From the NCBI GenBank assembly GCA_023436885.1, contig JAEZHI010000034.1, positions 248,001 to 312,000 on the forward strand: a stretch of DNA of 64,000 bases, written 5' to 3'. This stretch comes from Pseudomonadota bacterium. Lineage in GTDB: Bacteria; Pseudomonadota; Alphaproteobacteria; Rhizobiales; Pleomorphomonadaceae. This document shows, in pieces, positions 25,794-35,044 of this stretch; position 1 is the stretch's first letter; each line of letters starts with the position of its first letter. Under the pieces are notes generated by a model. It ran no database searches and was not told the DNA's origin. It was given only the letters and a program-made list of their open reading frames with translations. A program made the translations under genes and the position numbers.

Positions 25794-26708
25794 TCAACCG
25801 GGAATCTCTTCGGCTCGAGGCTTGAGCTTTGTCGCCAGCTCGGCAATGCGTTCACAAAGATCGGTGAGCGGGCTGCTACGTCGCCAGGCAAGCCCGATGG
25901 TGCGATGCGGCTCGGGACTGTGAAAACGGCGCAGGCGCACCCGGCCTGTATCGACGGGCGTGGCGGCCAGGAACAGTTCCGGAAGTAAGGTGATCCCCTG
26001 CCCAGCGGCCACCAGTTGCAGGATCGTCGCGAGCGAGGTGACACCAGCCCTCGTTAGCCTCCGGGCATCGAGGGCACCACACGAGGCAAGGGTCTGATCG
26101 CGCAGACAATGGCCGTCTTCAAGCAACAACAAAGCCTCGGTGGGAATATCGGCCGCCGTTTCGAACACGCCGAGCGATAGCGGCCCAGCCGCAGGCGTCG
26201 CGAGCAGGAACGCATCGGAGAAAACGGGCACTTCGACAAAGCTTGGGTCTTCAAGCGGCAGGCTCGCCACGACAACATCAAGCGCACCGTCCTGCAGCTC
26301 ACCGACAAGGCTCGCGGTAATGGTTTCCCGCACCCCGACCTTCAGAGACGGGAAAGCATCCGCCAGGCTCTGTAGCAGTTTTGGTAGCAGGTAGGGCCCG
26401 ATCGAGGGAATGACTCCAAGCCGAAGAGAGCCAACTGCCGGATCCGCCGCAACTCGGACAAAAGCCTCCAGGTCCTCGACTTCTGCCAGGATGCGCTGAC
26501 CGCGCGCGACGACTTCCTGACCGACCGGCGTCAGACGCGCGCCGGATGTAGCCCGCTCGACCAACTGACACCCCAGGGCTTCTTCGAGCTCACGAATTTG
26601 CGCCGAGAGCGCAGGCTGGCTGATAGCCGCGCGTTCGGCCGCTCTTCCGAAATGCCCCTCGGCAGCTAGCGCGTCGAGATAGCGCAACTGGCGCAGCGTG
26701 ATCCTCAT
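25794..26708 (-). CDS. oxyR: Hydrogen peroxide-sensing LysR regulator OxyR
   Basis: 304 residues. The LysR helix-turn-helix (RQLRYLDALAAEGHFGRAAERAAISQPALS region, 6-35) is followed by a LysR sensor domain. The two redox cysteines are Cys201 and Cys210 in GHCLRDQTLASC, with the same 9-residue spacing as the disulfide-forming pair of E. coli OxyR. It should activate peroxide defence genes when oxidised. It is divergent from the catalase gene, 119 bp away, which is the classical arrangement in alphaproteobacteria. Confidence 0.95.
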   Translation of the reverse strand: MRITLRQLRYLDALAAEGHFGRAAERAAISQPALSAQIRELEEALGCQLVERATSGARLTPVGQEVVARGQRILAEVEDLEAFVRVAADPAVGSLRLGVIPSIGPYLLPKLLQSLADAFPSLKVGVRETITASLVGELQDGALDVVVASLPLEDPSFVEVPVFSDAFLLATPAAGPLSLGVFETAADIPTEALLLLEDGHCLRDQTLASCGALDARRLTRAGVTSLATILQLVAAGQGITLLPELFLAATPVDTGRVRLRRFHSPEPHRTIGLAWRRSSPLTDLCERIAELATKLKPRAEEIPG

Positions 26709-26742
26709 AAGAAAATCCTATCAGCATGACCGGACATTGCAA

Positions 26743-26757
26743 TTGGAATGATTCCAA
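26743..26757. promoter_or_regulatory. Candidate OxyR operator between oxyR and katA
   Basis: TTGGAAT-G-ATTCCAA is a perfect 7-1-7 palindrome that contains the T-N11-A core of LysR-type sites. It lies in the 119-bp divergent intergenic region, 35 bp from the oxyR start. The full four-element E. coli OxyR consensus is not obvious. Confidence 0.5.
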
Positions 26758-26827
26758 AAAATGCGGTGATGTCTTCACTAGAGAAGATTTTCAGGGTTTC
26801 AGCCGCCGCTTGGCAGAAAGCACGATC

Positions 26828-28270
26828 ATGAACGACAGACCGATCCAGACGACCACCGCCGGCTCTCCCATAGCCGACAATCAGAACTCGCTCACCGCCG
26901 GTTCGCGCGGACCGGTGCTGATGCAGGACTGGCAACTCATCGAAAAGTTGGCGCACCAGAACCGCGAGCGTATTCCCGAGCGCGTTGTTCATGCCAAGGG
27001 CTGGGGTGCCTTCGGCGAACTGACCGTCACACATGATATCAGCCGCTACACCCGGGCTAGACTGTTCTCGGAAATTGGCAAGAAGACGCCATTGCTCCTG
27101 CGCTTTTCAACGGTGGCGGGTGAATTGGGCGCCGCCGACGCCGAGCGCGACGTGCGCGGCTTTGCCCTGAAGTTTTACACCGAGGAAGGCAACTGGGACA
27201 TCGTCGGCAATAACACCCCCGTGTTCTTCGTTCGCGATCCGCTCAAGTTCCCCGACTTCATCCACACCCAGAAGCGGCACCCACGCACCAATTTGCGCTC
27301 GCCGACGGCCATGTGGGACTTCTGGTCGCTGTCGCCGGAAAGCCTGCACCAGGTTACCATCCTGTTCTCCGACCGCGGTCTGCCGACCGACGTTCGTCAC
27401 ATCGATGGCTTTGGTTCACACACCTATTCGTTCATCAATGATGTCGGAGAGCGCTTCTGGGTGAAGTTCCACTTCAAGACCCAGCAGGGCCACCGCCATT
27501 ACACCAATGCAGAGGCAGAACAGGTTGTCGGCCGTACTCGCGAGTCGACCCAGGAAGATCTGTTCGGCGCGATCGAGTCGGGGGACTATCCGCGCTGGAA
27601 GTTCTTCGTTCAGATCATGCCTGAACTCGATGCCGACAAGACGCCCTACAATCCCTTCGACCTCACCAAGGTTTGGCCACATGCGGATTATCCGTTGATC
27701 GAGGTTGGCACTTTCGAGCTCAACCGCAACGCCGACAACTATTTCGCCGAAATCGAACAGGCCGCCTTCTCGCCGTCCAACATCGTTCCCGGCGTCGGCT
27801 TCTCGCCGGACAAGATGCTGCAGGCGCGCATCTTCTCCTATGCCGATGCACATCGTTATCGGCTTGGCACCCATTACGAGGCGCTGCCGGTCAACGCGCC
27901 GAAATGCCCGGTCCATCACTACCATAAGGACGGTGCGATGAACTTCATGCCCAACAAGTCCAATCAGGATGCCTATTACGAGCCGAACAGCTTCAGCGGG
28001 CCTCGCCAGGCGCCTGAATACCGGGAGCCGCCGCTCAGAATCTCGGGGGACGCCGATCGTTACGACCATCGTGAGGGCAACGACGACTATTCGCAGGCTG
28101 GTGCACTGTTCCGCCTGTTCAACGATGAGCAGCGACAGCGGCTATTCCAGAACATCGCCGCTGCAATGGCGGGCGTGCCGCTTGAAATCGTCGAGCGCCA
28201 GCTTGGCCATTTCGAGAAGGCTGATCCGGCCTACGCCGCGGGTGTCCGGCAGGCCCTTCGCATCGGCTAG
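26828..28270 (+). CDS. katA: Monofunctional haem catalase
   Basis: 480 residues, small-subunit clade. Catalytic His55 ([12 protein letters not shown]) and Asn128 (VGNNTPVFF) are present, and the proximal Tyr ligand lies in [14 protein letters not shown]. It splits hydrogen peroxide to water and oxygen. The start was set at the ATG before [11 protein letters not shown], where catalases of this type begin; the frame is open 34 codons upstream into the promoter region. Divergent from oxyR and very likely under its control. A bidirectional terminator follows. Confidence 0.96.
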   Translation: MNDRPIQTTTAGSPIADNQNSLTAGSRGPVLMQDWQLIEKLAHQNRERIPERVVHAKGWGAFGELTVTHDISRYTRARLFSEIGKKTPLLLRFSTVAGELGAADAERDVRGFALKFYTEEGNWDIVGNNTPVFFVRDPLKFPDFIHTQKRHPRTNLRSPTAMWDFWSLSPESLHQVTILFSDRGLPTDVRHIDGFGSHTYSFINDVGERFWVKFHFKTQQGHRHYTNAEAEQVVGRTRESTQEDLFGAIESGDYPRWKFFVQIMPELDADKTPYNPFDLTKVWPHADYPLIEVGTFELNRNADNYFAEIEQAAFSPSNIVPGVGFSPDKMLQARIFSYADAHRYRLGTHYEALPVNAPKCPVHHYHKDGAMNFMPNKSNQDAYYEPNSFSGPRQAPEYREPPLRISGDADRYDHREGNDDYSQAGALFRLFNDEQRQRLFQNIAAAMAGVPLEIVERQLGHFEKADPAYAAGVRQALRIG

Positions 28271-28295
28271 GCCGAGTTTATCGCAGACAAACAAA

Positions 28296-28324
28296 AAGCC
28301 CGGCTGGGAAAACCAGCCGGGCTT
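28296..28324. terminator. Bidirectional terminator between katA and ialB
   Basis: Perfect 12-bp stem AAGCCCGGCTGG / CCAGCCGGGCTT with a 5-nt GAAAA loop. AAAAA before and a T-rich run after let it stop both converging transcripts. Confidence 0.9.
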
Positions 28325-28350
28325 CGCTTATTCAAGAAGGCAATCCGAAA

Positions 28351-29025
28351 TCAGGGCTTGGCAGCGCTGCCGGAGGCGGCGTTCTGCGCGTCGAGCAGCT
28401 TCTGCTGGGCTTCCTTGGCCTTGCGCTGCACTTCGGAAGCCAACTGGTCACGCTGACGCTGCAGCGCTGCGGTATCAATCGCCGGCCCAGCGTAGGAGGT
28501 GGTGAAACCGGAGAGCGAGATCGGGAAGTTCAGCGCCTTGGCCTGCTGATTCTGCGTCGTGATGATCACGTCCTTGCCCTTCTTCATCGAAGCGATGAAG
28601 TCGTCGGTGATCGGGATCTCGGCGAAGCAGGCGTTCGGCATGCAGATGGTGAACTTGCCCGGCACCTGGGTGTTCTGGTCGACCTGAACGCGGATGCCGG
28701 GCTGGATCAGCATGGCGACCGGGGTCTGCACCAGAAGGATCTTGCGAGTCTCGCCGTCAACTTCGCGCACACCGGCCGAAGCGAGGAACTGACCGCTGTC
28801 AGTACGAAGCTCGCGAACCGTGAAGCAAACCTGCTTCTTGGTGCGGGCATCCTGGCCACACAGCTTGTTCCACGGATTGTCGGCACTGGCATCGCTGGCG
28901 GCGGGAGCAGCCGCAGGAGCCGCGGGCGCCGCAGCGGCCGGCTTATCCTGAGCCAGAGCGGCGGTCGCCGACAAGAGCAGCGCCGCAACGCAGCCCAGGG
29001 TTCTGATAGAATTAACTGTTGCCAT
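28351..29025 (-). CDS. Invasion-associated locus B (IalB) family protein
   Basis: 224 residues. Signal peptide 1-25 (ending ALA-QD), an Ala/Pro-rich linker (26-48), then the IalB domain with KKQVCFTVRELRTDSGQ and an FTICMPNACFAEI segment whose paired cysteines probably form a disulfide. The C-terminal 40 residues are a charged helix (LASEVQRKAKEAQQKL) that may coil. IalB was found in Bartonella invasion, but homologues are widespread in free-living alphaproteobacteria and are periplasmic or outer-membrane linked; a virulence role is not implied. Start chosen for the signal peptide. Confidence 0.9.
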   Translation of the reverse strand: MATVNSIRTLGCVAALLLSATAALAQDKPAAAAPAAPAAAPAASDASADNPWNKLCGQDARTKKQVCFTVRELRTDSGQFLASAGVREVDGETRKILLVQTPVAMLIQPGIRVQVDQNTQVPGKFTICMPNACFAEIPITDDFIASMKKGKDVIITTQNQQAKALNFPISLSGFTTSYAGPAIDTAALQRQRDQLASEVQRKAKEAQQKLLDAQNAASGSAAKP

Positions 29026-29386
29026 TCGCCCAATCCTTCGTATGCGTCGATCTGGAGGCACACATCTGTGGCGCTACCGATCGTCTGATTTCGATCGACT
29101 TGTCAACAGCGCTTCATGCAATCTCAGCCCGTGGAAGCCTGCCGAAAGTGACTTTGTACCCCCCCTGCGGCACGCGGGGCGCACTCGCCCCCGCCCGGAA
29201 GTCAACGAACCCGATGACGGCAAATTTGGGCAACACGGTGGCCCGGGTAGAATTGAGGGAAATTCCTCGTCAGGCCATGCAGTTCGGCGGTGGACCAAAG
29301 GTCCTCCGCGCCAAAAATCATCGGCCCGGACAAGTCGGACGTGTTAACGTCTCGGAAAGATTCGCGTCCGCACGGAGCCCGTGTTT
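29026..29386. other. Intergenic region, divergent promoters of ialB and the peptide-binding protein
   Basis: No gene seen. It must hold the promoters of both neighbours. One imperfect hairpin (GCGGTGGACC at 29286-29295 with GGTCCTCCGC at 29299-29308, one mismatch) is the only structure I noticed. Confidence 0.5.
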
Positions 29387-31210
29387 ATGTCTGGCGTCAT
29401 CAATCGCCGCGTTTTTTGTCTAGGTACCGTTGGCGCTGGCCTCCTGTTGTCGCTGCCGGCTCGTGCTGCGCCGGTTCATGGCATTGCCATGCATGGCGAC
29501 CCGAGCCTTCCGGCCGATTTCGACCATCTGCCCTACGCCGATCCCACCGCCCCCAAGGGCGGAACACTTGCTCTCGGCTTTCCAGGATCGTTCGACAGCC
29601 TCAATCCTTTCATCGTCAAGGGCAATGCACCGCGTGGACTTTCCGACGTCCTATATGGCAACAACGTCTGGGACACGCTTCTCTATCGCTCGGCAGACGA
29701 GGCCTTCTCACTCTATGGCCTGCTGGCCGAGGGGGTAGAGATGCCGGCCGACCGCAGTTGGGTCGAGTTCACGCTCAACGCCAAAGCCGCTTTTGCCGAC
29801 GGTCAGCCTGTGACGATCGACGATGTGCTGTTCACCGTCGATCTTTTGAAAAACAAGGGCCGCCCCGTCTACAAGCGGCGTTTCGACAAGGTGGTTTCGG
29901 TTGATCGCGTTGGCGAGCGGACCCTGCGCTTTTCCTTTGCCGATGGTTCAGACCGTGAGTTGCCGCTGCTGATCGGTGGCTACACGCCCATCCTGCCTCG
30001 ACACGCCATTGATCCGGACACGTTCGATCAATCGTCGATGAAGCCGATGATCGGCTCAGGCCCTTATCAGGTGGCCAGCGTCGACGAAGGCCGTCAGGTG
30101 GTGCTGAAGCGTAACCCGAGCTACTGGGCTCGCGAACTGCCGATCAAACGCGGCCTCGACAATTTCGACGAGGTTCGTATCGAGTATTTCAAGGACAGCA
30201 CCGCCTATTTCGAGGCCTTCAAGTCCGGCGCATTCGACGTCAACATCGACAACGACCCCGGCCATTGGGCCAAGGCCTACGACTTCCCAGCGGTCAAGGA
30301 CGGCCGGGTCGTCATGGAAAAGGTGAGAAACGATTCCCCCAAGGGCATGACCGGATTCGTCTTCAACACCCGTCGCGACCTATTCAAGGACGTTCGGGTG
30401 CGTGAAGCTCTGACCCTGCTGTTCGATTTCGAGGCGGTCAACCGGACGCTTTATTACGGCGCCTACGCCCGTAGCGGTTCCTATTTTGAAGGATCCAGCC
30501 TGTCGGCCATCGGCGTGCCGGCCTCGGACGCCGAGAAGGCCTTGCTGGCTCCTTTCGAAGACCAGGTCAGGCCGGATGTCATGGCCGGCACCTATGCACC
30601 ACCGGTGAGTGACGGAACGGGACGCGATCGCAAGGCCTTGCGCGCCGCTCTTGATCTGCTCGGCGAGGTAGGTTGGAAACTGGACGGTCGCCGGCTGGTC
30701 GATGCAAGCGGAAAGCCCTTTGCCTTTGAGTTCATGGCCAAGGTGCCCGACGAGGAGCGCCTTGCCCTCGCCTATCAGGCAACGCTCAAGCTTGTCGGCA
30801 TCGACATGTCGGTACGGCTTGTCGACTCGACCCAGTATTACGACCGCCAGAAGACCTTCGATTTCGACATGCTGCAGATGCTCTGGACGGCGTCGCTGTC
30901 GCCCGGCAACGAGCAGATCAATCGCTGGTCGCAAAAGGCAGCGGTCACGGAAGGCACCTTCAACTATGCCGGTACATCGAGCCCGGCGATCGACGCGATG
31001 ATCGATGCGCTGCTTGCAGCGACAGGTCGCGCCGAATTCGAGACGGCCGTTCGCGCGCTCGATCGCCTGCTGATCTCCGGCCTCTACTGCATACCGCTCT
31101 TTCATCTGCCCGAGGATCTGGTCGCTCGCTGGACACGCGTCCGCCGGCCGGAAACGACGGCACTCACCGGCATTCAACCGTCCGCCTGGTGGGCGGATGC
31201 CAAGTCCTGA
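29387..31210 (+). CDS. Family 5 extracellular solute-binding protein (peptide/YejA type)
   Basis: 607 residues. The N-terminus has a twin-arginine motif (INRRVFCLGTVGAGLL) and cleaves near ARA-AP, so the Tat route is likely. The body matches large periplasmic peptide-binding proteins of the YejA group: HGIAMHGDPSLPADFDHLPYADP, WVEFTLNAKAAFADGQP and the long C-terminal lobe. YejA-type proteins bind oligopeptides and microcin C-like compounds for the YejBEF importer. No permease genes lie beside it, so it is an orphan or serves a transporter elsewhere. A GTG two codons earlier is an alternative start. The AMP-ligase-like gene follows by 39 bp. Confidence 0.9.
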   Translation: MSGVINRRVFCLGTVGAGLLLSLPARAAPVHGIAMHGDPSLPADFDHLPYADPTAPKGGTLALGFPGSFDSLNPFIVKGNAPRGLSDVLYGNNVWDTLLYRSADEAFSLYGLLAEGVEMPADRSWVEFTLNAKAAFADGQPVTIDDVLFTVDLLKNKGRPVYKRRFDKVVSVDRVGERTLRFSFADGSDRELPLLIGGYTPILPRHAIDPDTFDQSSMKPMIGSGPYQVASVDEGRQVVLKRNPSYWARELPIKRGLDNFDEVRIEYFKDSTAYFEAFKSGAFDVNIDNDPGHWAKAYDFPAVKDGRVVMEKVRNDSPKGMTGFVFNTRRDLFKDVRVREALTLLFDFEAVNRTLYYGAYARSGSYFEGSSLSAIGVPASDAEKALLAPFEDQVRPDVMAGTYAPPVSDGTGRDRKALRAALDLLGEVGWKLDGRRLVDASGKPFAFEFMAKVPDEERLALAYQATLKLVGIDMSVRLVDSTQYYDRQKTFDFDMLQMLWTASLSPGNEQINRWSQKAAVTEGTFNYAGTSSPAIDAMIDALLAATGRAEFETAVRALDRLLISGLYCIPLFHLPEDLVARWTRVRRPETTALTGIQPSAWWADAKS

Positions 31211-31249
31211 CGCCAATCCTGCAAACGGGGGCAAACAGGGAAAAGTGCA

Positions 31250-32878
31250 ATGATCCTGACGTCAGAACAACGAACCGAAGCCTACGTCGCATCCGGCGCG
31301 TGGAATAACGTGACGCTCAGCGAACTGCTGCATCGTTCGGCGATTGCGACCCCTGAGGCCGTCGGCTTTGAAGATGTTGGTGTAGGCGCCGTGCCCGGCC
31401 TCGCGGCCCGCTACGCTTTTGCCGACGCGGAGAAGCGCATCAACGGCCTTGCCGCCTTCTTCGCCGCCGTTGGTCTTCGCCCAGACATGGTCCTCGGCAT
31501 TCATCTGCCGCCCTGCGCCGACGCCGCGGTCATCCTCTTCGCAGCCTTGAAGGCTGGCCTCGTCGTGGCACCGCTGCCGATCTACTGGACCAAATCGGAG
31601 ATCGAAGCTGCCATCGAGGCGGCATCGATCAAGGCCATGGTCACTGCCTCGGAAATTGAGGACGAGCCTTCCGGCGAACTGGTGCGCGACGTTGCCGCCG
31701 ACACGTTCGCGATCCGCTTCGTCTTCGCCATCGGCGAAGGTCAACCTGACGGCCTTATCGACTTGACGGAAGTACTCGCCGATCTCGACGCCCTGGGCGA
31801 GCCCCCGGAAGTCGCGCGGCGTGGCCAAGCAGCCGATCATATCGCCCTGCTCTCCATGGCCCGCACGCCGGACGATGAACTGCTGATCGTTCCCTACAGC
31901 CACAATCAACTGGTGGCGATTGCAACCGGTCACCTGATCGAAGCCGGCGTTACCTCTTCTGAAACCGTACTGTCCACCATGCATCCGGCGAGTCTCGCAT
32001 CGGTCGCCGGGGCGATGACGACGGCACTGTTGTCCGGCGGGCGGGTCGCCTTTCACCATGGCACCTCGCTCGCCGGCCTCGCTTCGGCGGCGGAAAATAT
32101 CAACGCCGACCGCGTGGTTCTGCCTGAAGTGATGGTCGGACCGCTCGCCGCAAGTCTTGAGCGCGACGTCGCCTTTTCGGCGGTTGGCGTCGGCCTCGGC
32201 GTCGCTCCGGCACCGGCTGCCCGCACGGTCGATCTGCTGACGCTCGGCGGCCTTTGCCTGATCCCGCGAGCCCGTGACGCAGCCGGTGGCACGGTAGCTT
32301 TGCCTCAAGGGCAGGCTCGCATGGGCGGAGTAGAGACCGCACCAGTCCTGTTCGAAACGAAGATCAAGACGAAGGCGGCCGCTCGCAGCCGCAAGCATGA
32401 GAGCGGCGAACTGCTGCTCGGTGGCGCTGCGATTCCCGACGCACCTTGGCCCGAACCGCAGTCCGGACGACGTAGCGCGTTGCTCGGCGTAACCTCGGAC
32501 GGCTTCCTGCGCACAGGCCTCGCGGCCGAGGAACACGATGGACGGCTGGTCATCACAGGTACACTTGGCGAGACCATCGGCATTGCCGGCATCACCGTGT
32601 CGCCCAAGCGGCTCGACGAGCTGTTCCGTCGTCATCCGGGCGTCGAGGATGCAGCCGTATTCCCGATCGAGGCGGGCCCCGTCGGACATCGTCTTGGACT
32701 TGCCGTGGTGCCGAAAGCCGGCGAACGTCCGTCACTGACCGAGTTGTTGATCTGGCTCGAGGGCGAGGAAGCCGGCAAGCTCGACCGTCCGGCAGCCCTG
32801 GTCTCGGTGAAGGAAATTCCCCGCGATGCCGACGGGACGGTGCGCCGCCAGACGCTGTTCCTGCAGGCCGTCGCCTGA
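31250..32878 (+). CDS. AMP-binding (ANL) family protein, probable pseudoenzyme
   Basis: 542 residues with the overall length and layout of an acyl-AMP ligase: a large N-domain and a C-terminal lid containing VSPKRLDELFRRHPGVEDAAVFP. The catalytic motifs are missing. The phosphate loop (normally TSGTTGxPKG) reads ARTPDDELLIVPYSHN (204-219). The Asp of the RTGD motif is Leu424, the GRxxD hinge is altered near 437-441, and the acyl-transfer Lys of the final motif is Thr530. It is an intact, long frame, so it is not simply decaying. It may bind a ligand or partner without making an adenylate. It shares a transcript with the upstream peptide-binding protein, 39 bp away. Confidence 0.82.
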   Translation: MILTSEQRTEAYVASGAWNNVTLSELLHRSAIATPEAVGFEDVGVGAVPGLAARYAFADAEKRINGLAAFFAAVGLRPDMVLGIHLPPCADAAVILFAALKAGLVVAPLPIYWTKSEIEAAIEAASIKAMVTASEIEDEPSGELVRDVAADTFAIRFVFAIGEGQPDGLIDLTEVLADLDALGEPPEVARRGQAADHIALLSMARTPDDELLIVPYSHNQLVAIATGHLIEAGVTSSETVLSTMHPASLASVAGAMTTALLSGGRVAFHHGTSLAGLASAAENINADRVVLPEVMVGPLAASLERDVAFSAVGVGLGVAPAPAARTVDLLTLGGLCLIPRARDAAGGTVALPQGQARMGGVETAPVLFETKIKTKAAARSRKHESGELLLGGAAIPDAPWPEPQSGRRSALLGVTSDGFLRTGLAAEEHDGRLVITGTLGETIGIAGITVSPKRLDELFRRHPGVEDAAVFPIEAGPVGHRLGLAVVPKAGERPSLTELLIWLEGEEAGKLDRPAALVSVKEIPRDADGTVRRQTLFLQAVA

Positions 32879-32885
32879 GGCTCGC

Positions 32886-33647
32886 TCAACCGGGTTCGTT
32901 GAGACTTTCCGGGCTTAGCGCGCGTCGCTCAGTCTCCAGCTTACCGAGCATCTGCGCCCGGGCCGGCGGCAGCTCGATGGCGCGTGGCCCGACGACATGG
33001 CGATCAAGGAAGAAGCCGGTCAGCTTCAATGCTGCCGCGACATCCGCAGCATCCGGACTTTCCTCTGATCCCGGCAGCAGGAAGGCGGGCAACCTCAGCA
33101 GTCTGTCGGCATAGGGCGCACCGGCATCGCCGCACACGGCGCGCGCCGATTTTGGGCTGACGAAACGAAGATCATCAGTCCGCCCCGTCGCAGCACAGCA
33201 CGAAAGATCAAGCCCGAAGCCGAGTTCATCGAGCAGCATCAGCTCGAAGCGCGCAACCAGTGCAGCCGATTGCAGGAAGCCATCGAGATGATCCAGCAAG
33301 GCGATCGCCGCCCTGTAGAGGCCGGCGTGCGCCTCGCGTTCCGCCAACAGCCTCAGATGGCCTGCGACGATCTGAACACCAAACACACCAGCGGCGCTTT
33401 CCATAAGCCGCGCCGCCCGCGCTTCGGACAACTCCACCGAAAACAGGCCGAGATGCGTTTCGAGCCGAGCCCGCCAGTTGACCAACAGGGAATTACCAGT
33501 CTGCAAGACCGGCTGCATGCGCCGCGATCTGGCTCCCTTGACGAGTCCGAGATGTCGGCCATAGTCGGGCGTCATCACCTCGATCACCGCGCTGGTTTCC
33601 CCATGCGGTCGAAGGCCGATCAGCAGCGCTTCCGACACCCATTCCAT
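32886..33647 (-). CDS. recO: DNA repair protein RecO
   Basis: 253 residues. The N-terminal OB fold (MEWVSEALLIGLRPHGETSAVIEV, then LGLVKGARSRR) and the helical C-domain (LARFELMLLDELGFGLDLS) identify RecO. It helps RecR load RecA on SSB-coated DNA in gap repair. It is 12 bp downstream of recX, in the chain ppx-rlmE-recX-recO, which overlaps or nearly touches throughout. Convergent with the AMP-ligase-like gene, 7 bp between the stops. Confidence 0.93.
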   Translation of the reverse strand: MEWVSEALLIGLRPHGETSAVIEVMTPDYGRHLGLVKGARSRRMQPVLQTGNSLLVNWRARLETHLGLFSVELSEARAARLMESAAGVFGVQIVAGHLRLLAEREAHAGLYRAAIALLDHLDGFLQSAALVARFELMLLDELGFGLDLSCCAATGRTDDLRFVSPKSARAVCGDAGAPYADRLLRLPAFLLPGSEESPDAADVAAALKLTGFFLDRHVVGPRAIELPPARAQMLGKLETERRALSPESLNEPG

Positions 33648-33659
33648 CGACGATGTTTC

Positions 33660-34271
33660 TCAAATCACGCCGAGCTTTTCTTCGGCTTCCTCTTGAGACA
33701 GTAGCACGACGGCGCGCCCGAGCTGAGTGGCAAAACCCTGCCGCGCCAGTATGGCGATCTCTCTGTTGAGCCCGTCGCGGTCCGGCCGCTCTCCACGCCG
33801 CCACGGACCGATTCGCCGGCGCCGGCAGAAACGAAGCGCCGCCACCGTCTCGTCGGTCCCCTCCTCCTCGATGGCCGTCCGGGCAAGCTCGCCATCGACG
33901 CCCTTCGCCCTGAGGCCGAGGGCGATCTTGAGGCGCGATGTACCCTTGCGGCGCGCCGAGGCAACGCGAGAGGCGGCAAAGCCGGCATCGTCGAGAAGAC
34001 CGAGCTCACGAAACTCGGCGGTCAGTTCGGCGACGAGATCGGCAGGTCGGGTTTCGCCCAGGCCAACGTAACCAGCCGCCTCCCACCGCCGAAGCTTCTG
34101 CTCCATAAGGTCGGTGAAATGCGCCTCGGAGGCCGAATAACGCTGGAGATAGGCAAAGCCGGAGCGGCGCAGCTTCTCGCGAAGTCTTTTCGGATCGGTC
34201 GGGGCCGTTCGGATGGAGGCATCCGGCTCGTCGGGGATTCGATCCCACCCGGCGTCCCGCTTGCCTCTCAC
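33660..34271 (-). CDS. recX: RecX-like regulatory protein
   Basis: 203 residues with the three-helix repeats of Rec[60 protein letters not shown] and the final [15 protein letters not shown]. RecX limits RecA filaments. The GTG start overlaps the rlmE stop codon as GTGA, so the two are coupled. RecX beside recO, and not beside recA, is a common alphaproteobacterial arrangement and fits a recombination role. Confidence 0.88.
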   Translation of the reverse strand: MRGKRDAGWDRIPDEPDASIRTAPTDPKRLREKLRRSGFAYLQRYSASEAHFTDLMEQKLRRWEAAGYVGLGETRPADLVAELTAEFRELGLLDDAGFAASRVASARRKGTSRLKIALGLRAKGVDGELARTAIEEEGTDETVAALRFCRRRRIGPWRRGERPDRDGLNREIAILARQGFATQLGRAVVLLSQEEAEEKLGVI

Positions 34272-35044
34272 GGTTGATCGCCCTCGTCTGCCTCCGTCGC
34301 GACCAACGATCGCCCCTTGAAGCCCTTGGCCACCACGTACATCTCGACGCTTTCCTGACGCGAGGACGGCGGCTTGAAATGGAAGACCTGAGCGAAATTC
34401 TGCTTTAGCGTTGCCAGGAGCTCATTCTCGGTGCCACCGCGGAACACCTTGGCGACAAAGGCGCCGCCCGGACGCAGCACGTCAACGGCAAAGGCAGCCG
34501 CCACCTCGCAAAGATAGGTGGTCCTGAGATGGTCGGTCTTGTGATGGCCGGTGGTAGGCGCCGCCATGTCGGACAGCACGACGTCGGGCGTATGGCCACC
34601 AAGCGCCGCCATCAGTGCATCCGGGGCATCGGGATCGAGAAAGTCCTTCTGCAACAGGGCAACACCCGGAACGCTGTCCATCTCAAGATAGTCGATGCCG
34701 ACGACAAGGGGGTTACCCGGCGTTGAACCAGTCTTCTTGGCCGCCACCTGACACCAGCCGCCCGGTGCAGCGCCAAGGTCGACCACCCGATTGCCCGGCT
34801 TCAGGAGGTGGTATTTCTCGTCGATTTCGATGAGCTTGAAAGCGGCGCGCGAACGCCAGCCTTCCTTGCGCGCCTTGACGACATAGGGATCGTTGAGCTG
34901 CCGCTGGAGCCAACGCACGGACGATGCGGTCCGGCCGCGCGCTGTCTTGACCTTCACCTTGAGGCCGGTATCAGCACGTCCCTTACCCTTGGACTTGTCC
35001 GGACCGGCCGGCTTGTCTCCACCGGATTTTCCCTTGTCAGACAT
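34268..35044 (-). CDS. rlmE: 23S rRNA (uridine-2552-2'-O)-methyltransferase
   Basis: 258 residues. After a basic, disordered N-tail of about 45 residues comes the FtsJ/RrmJ fold: [15 protein letters not shown], the SAM loop [28 protein letters not shown] and FVAKVFRGG, which supply the K-D-K-E set. It methylates U2552 in the ribosomal A loop late in 50S assembly. The start is the ATG before [10 protein letters not shown], 8 bp inside the end of the ppx/gppA gene, so translation is coupled to it. Confidence 0.95.
   Translation of the reverse strand: MSDKGKSGGDKPAGPDKSKGKGRADTGLKVKVKTARGRTASSVRWLQRQLNDPYVVKARKEGWRSRAAFKLIEIDEKYHLLKPGNRVVDLGAAPGGWCQVAAKKTGSTPGNPLVVGIDYLEMDSVPGVALLQKDFLDPDAPDALMAALGGHTPDVVLSDMAAPTTGHHKTDHLRTTYLCEVAAAFAVDVLRPGGAFVAKVFRGGTENELLATLKQNFAQVFHFKPPSSRQESVEMYVVAKGFKGRSLVATEADEGDQP

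Noticed and set aside
28351..29025. Virulence factor because of the IalB name
   Set aside because: The family is common in non-pathogenic alphaproteobacteria; the name reflects its first description only.
31262..32689. 475-codon open frame on the minus strand opposite the ANL-like gene
   Set aside because: I considered whether this was the real gene because the plus-strand protein lacks its motifs, but the plus-strand translation shows clear ANL lid homology and this one shows none.
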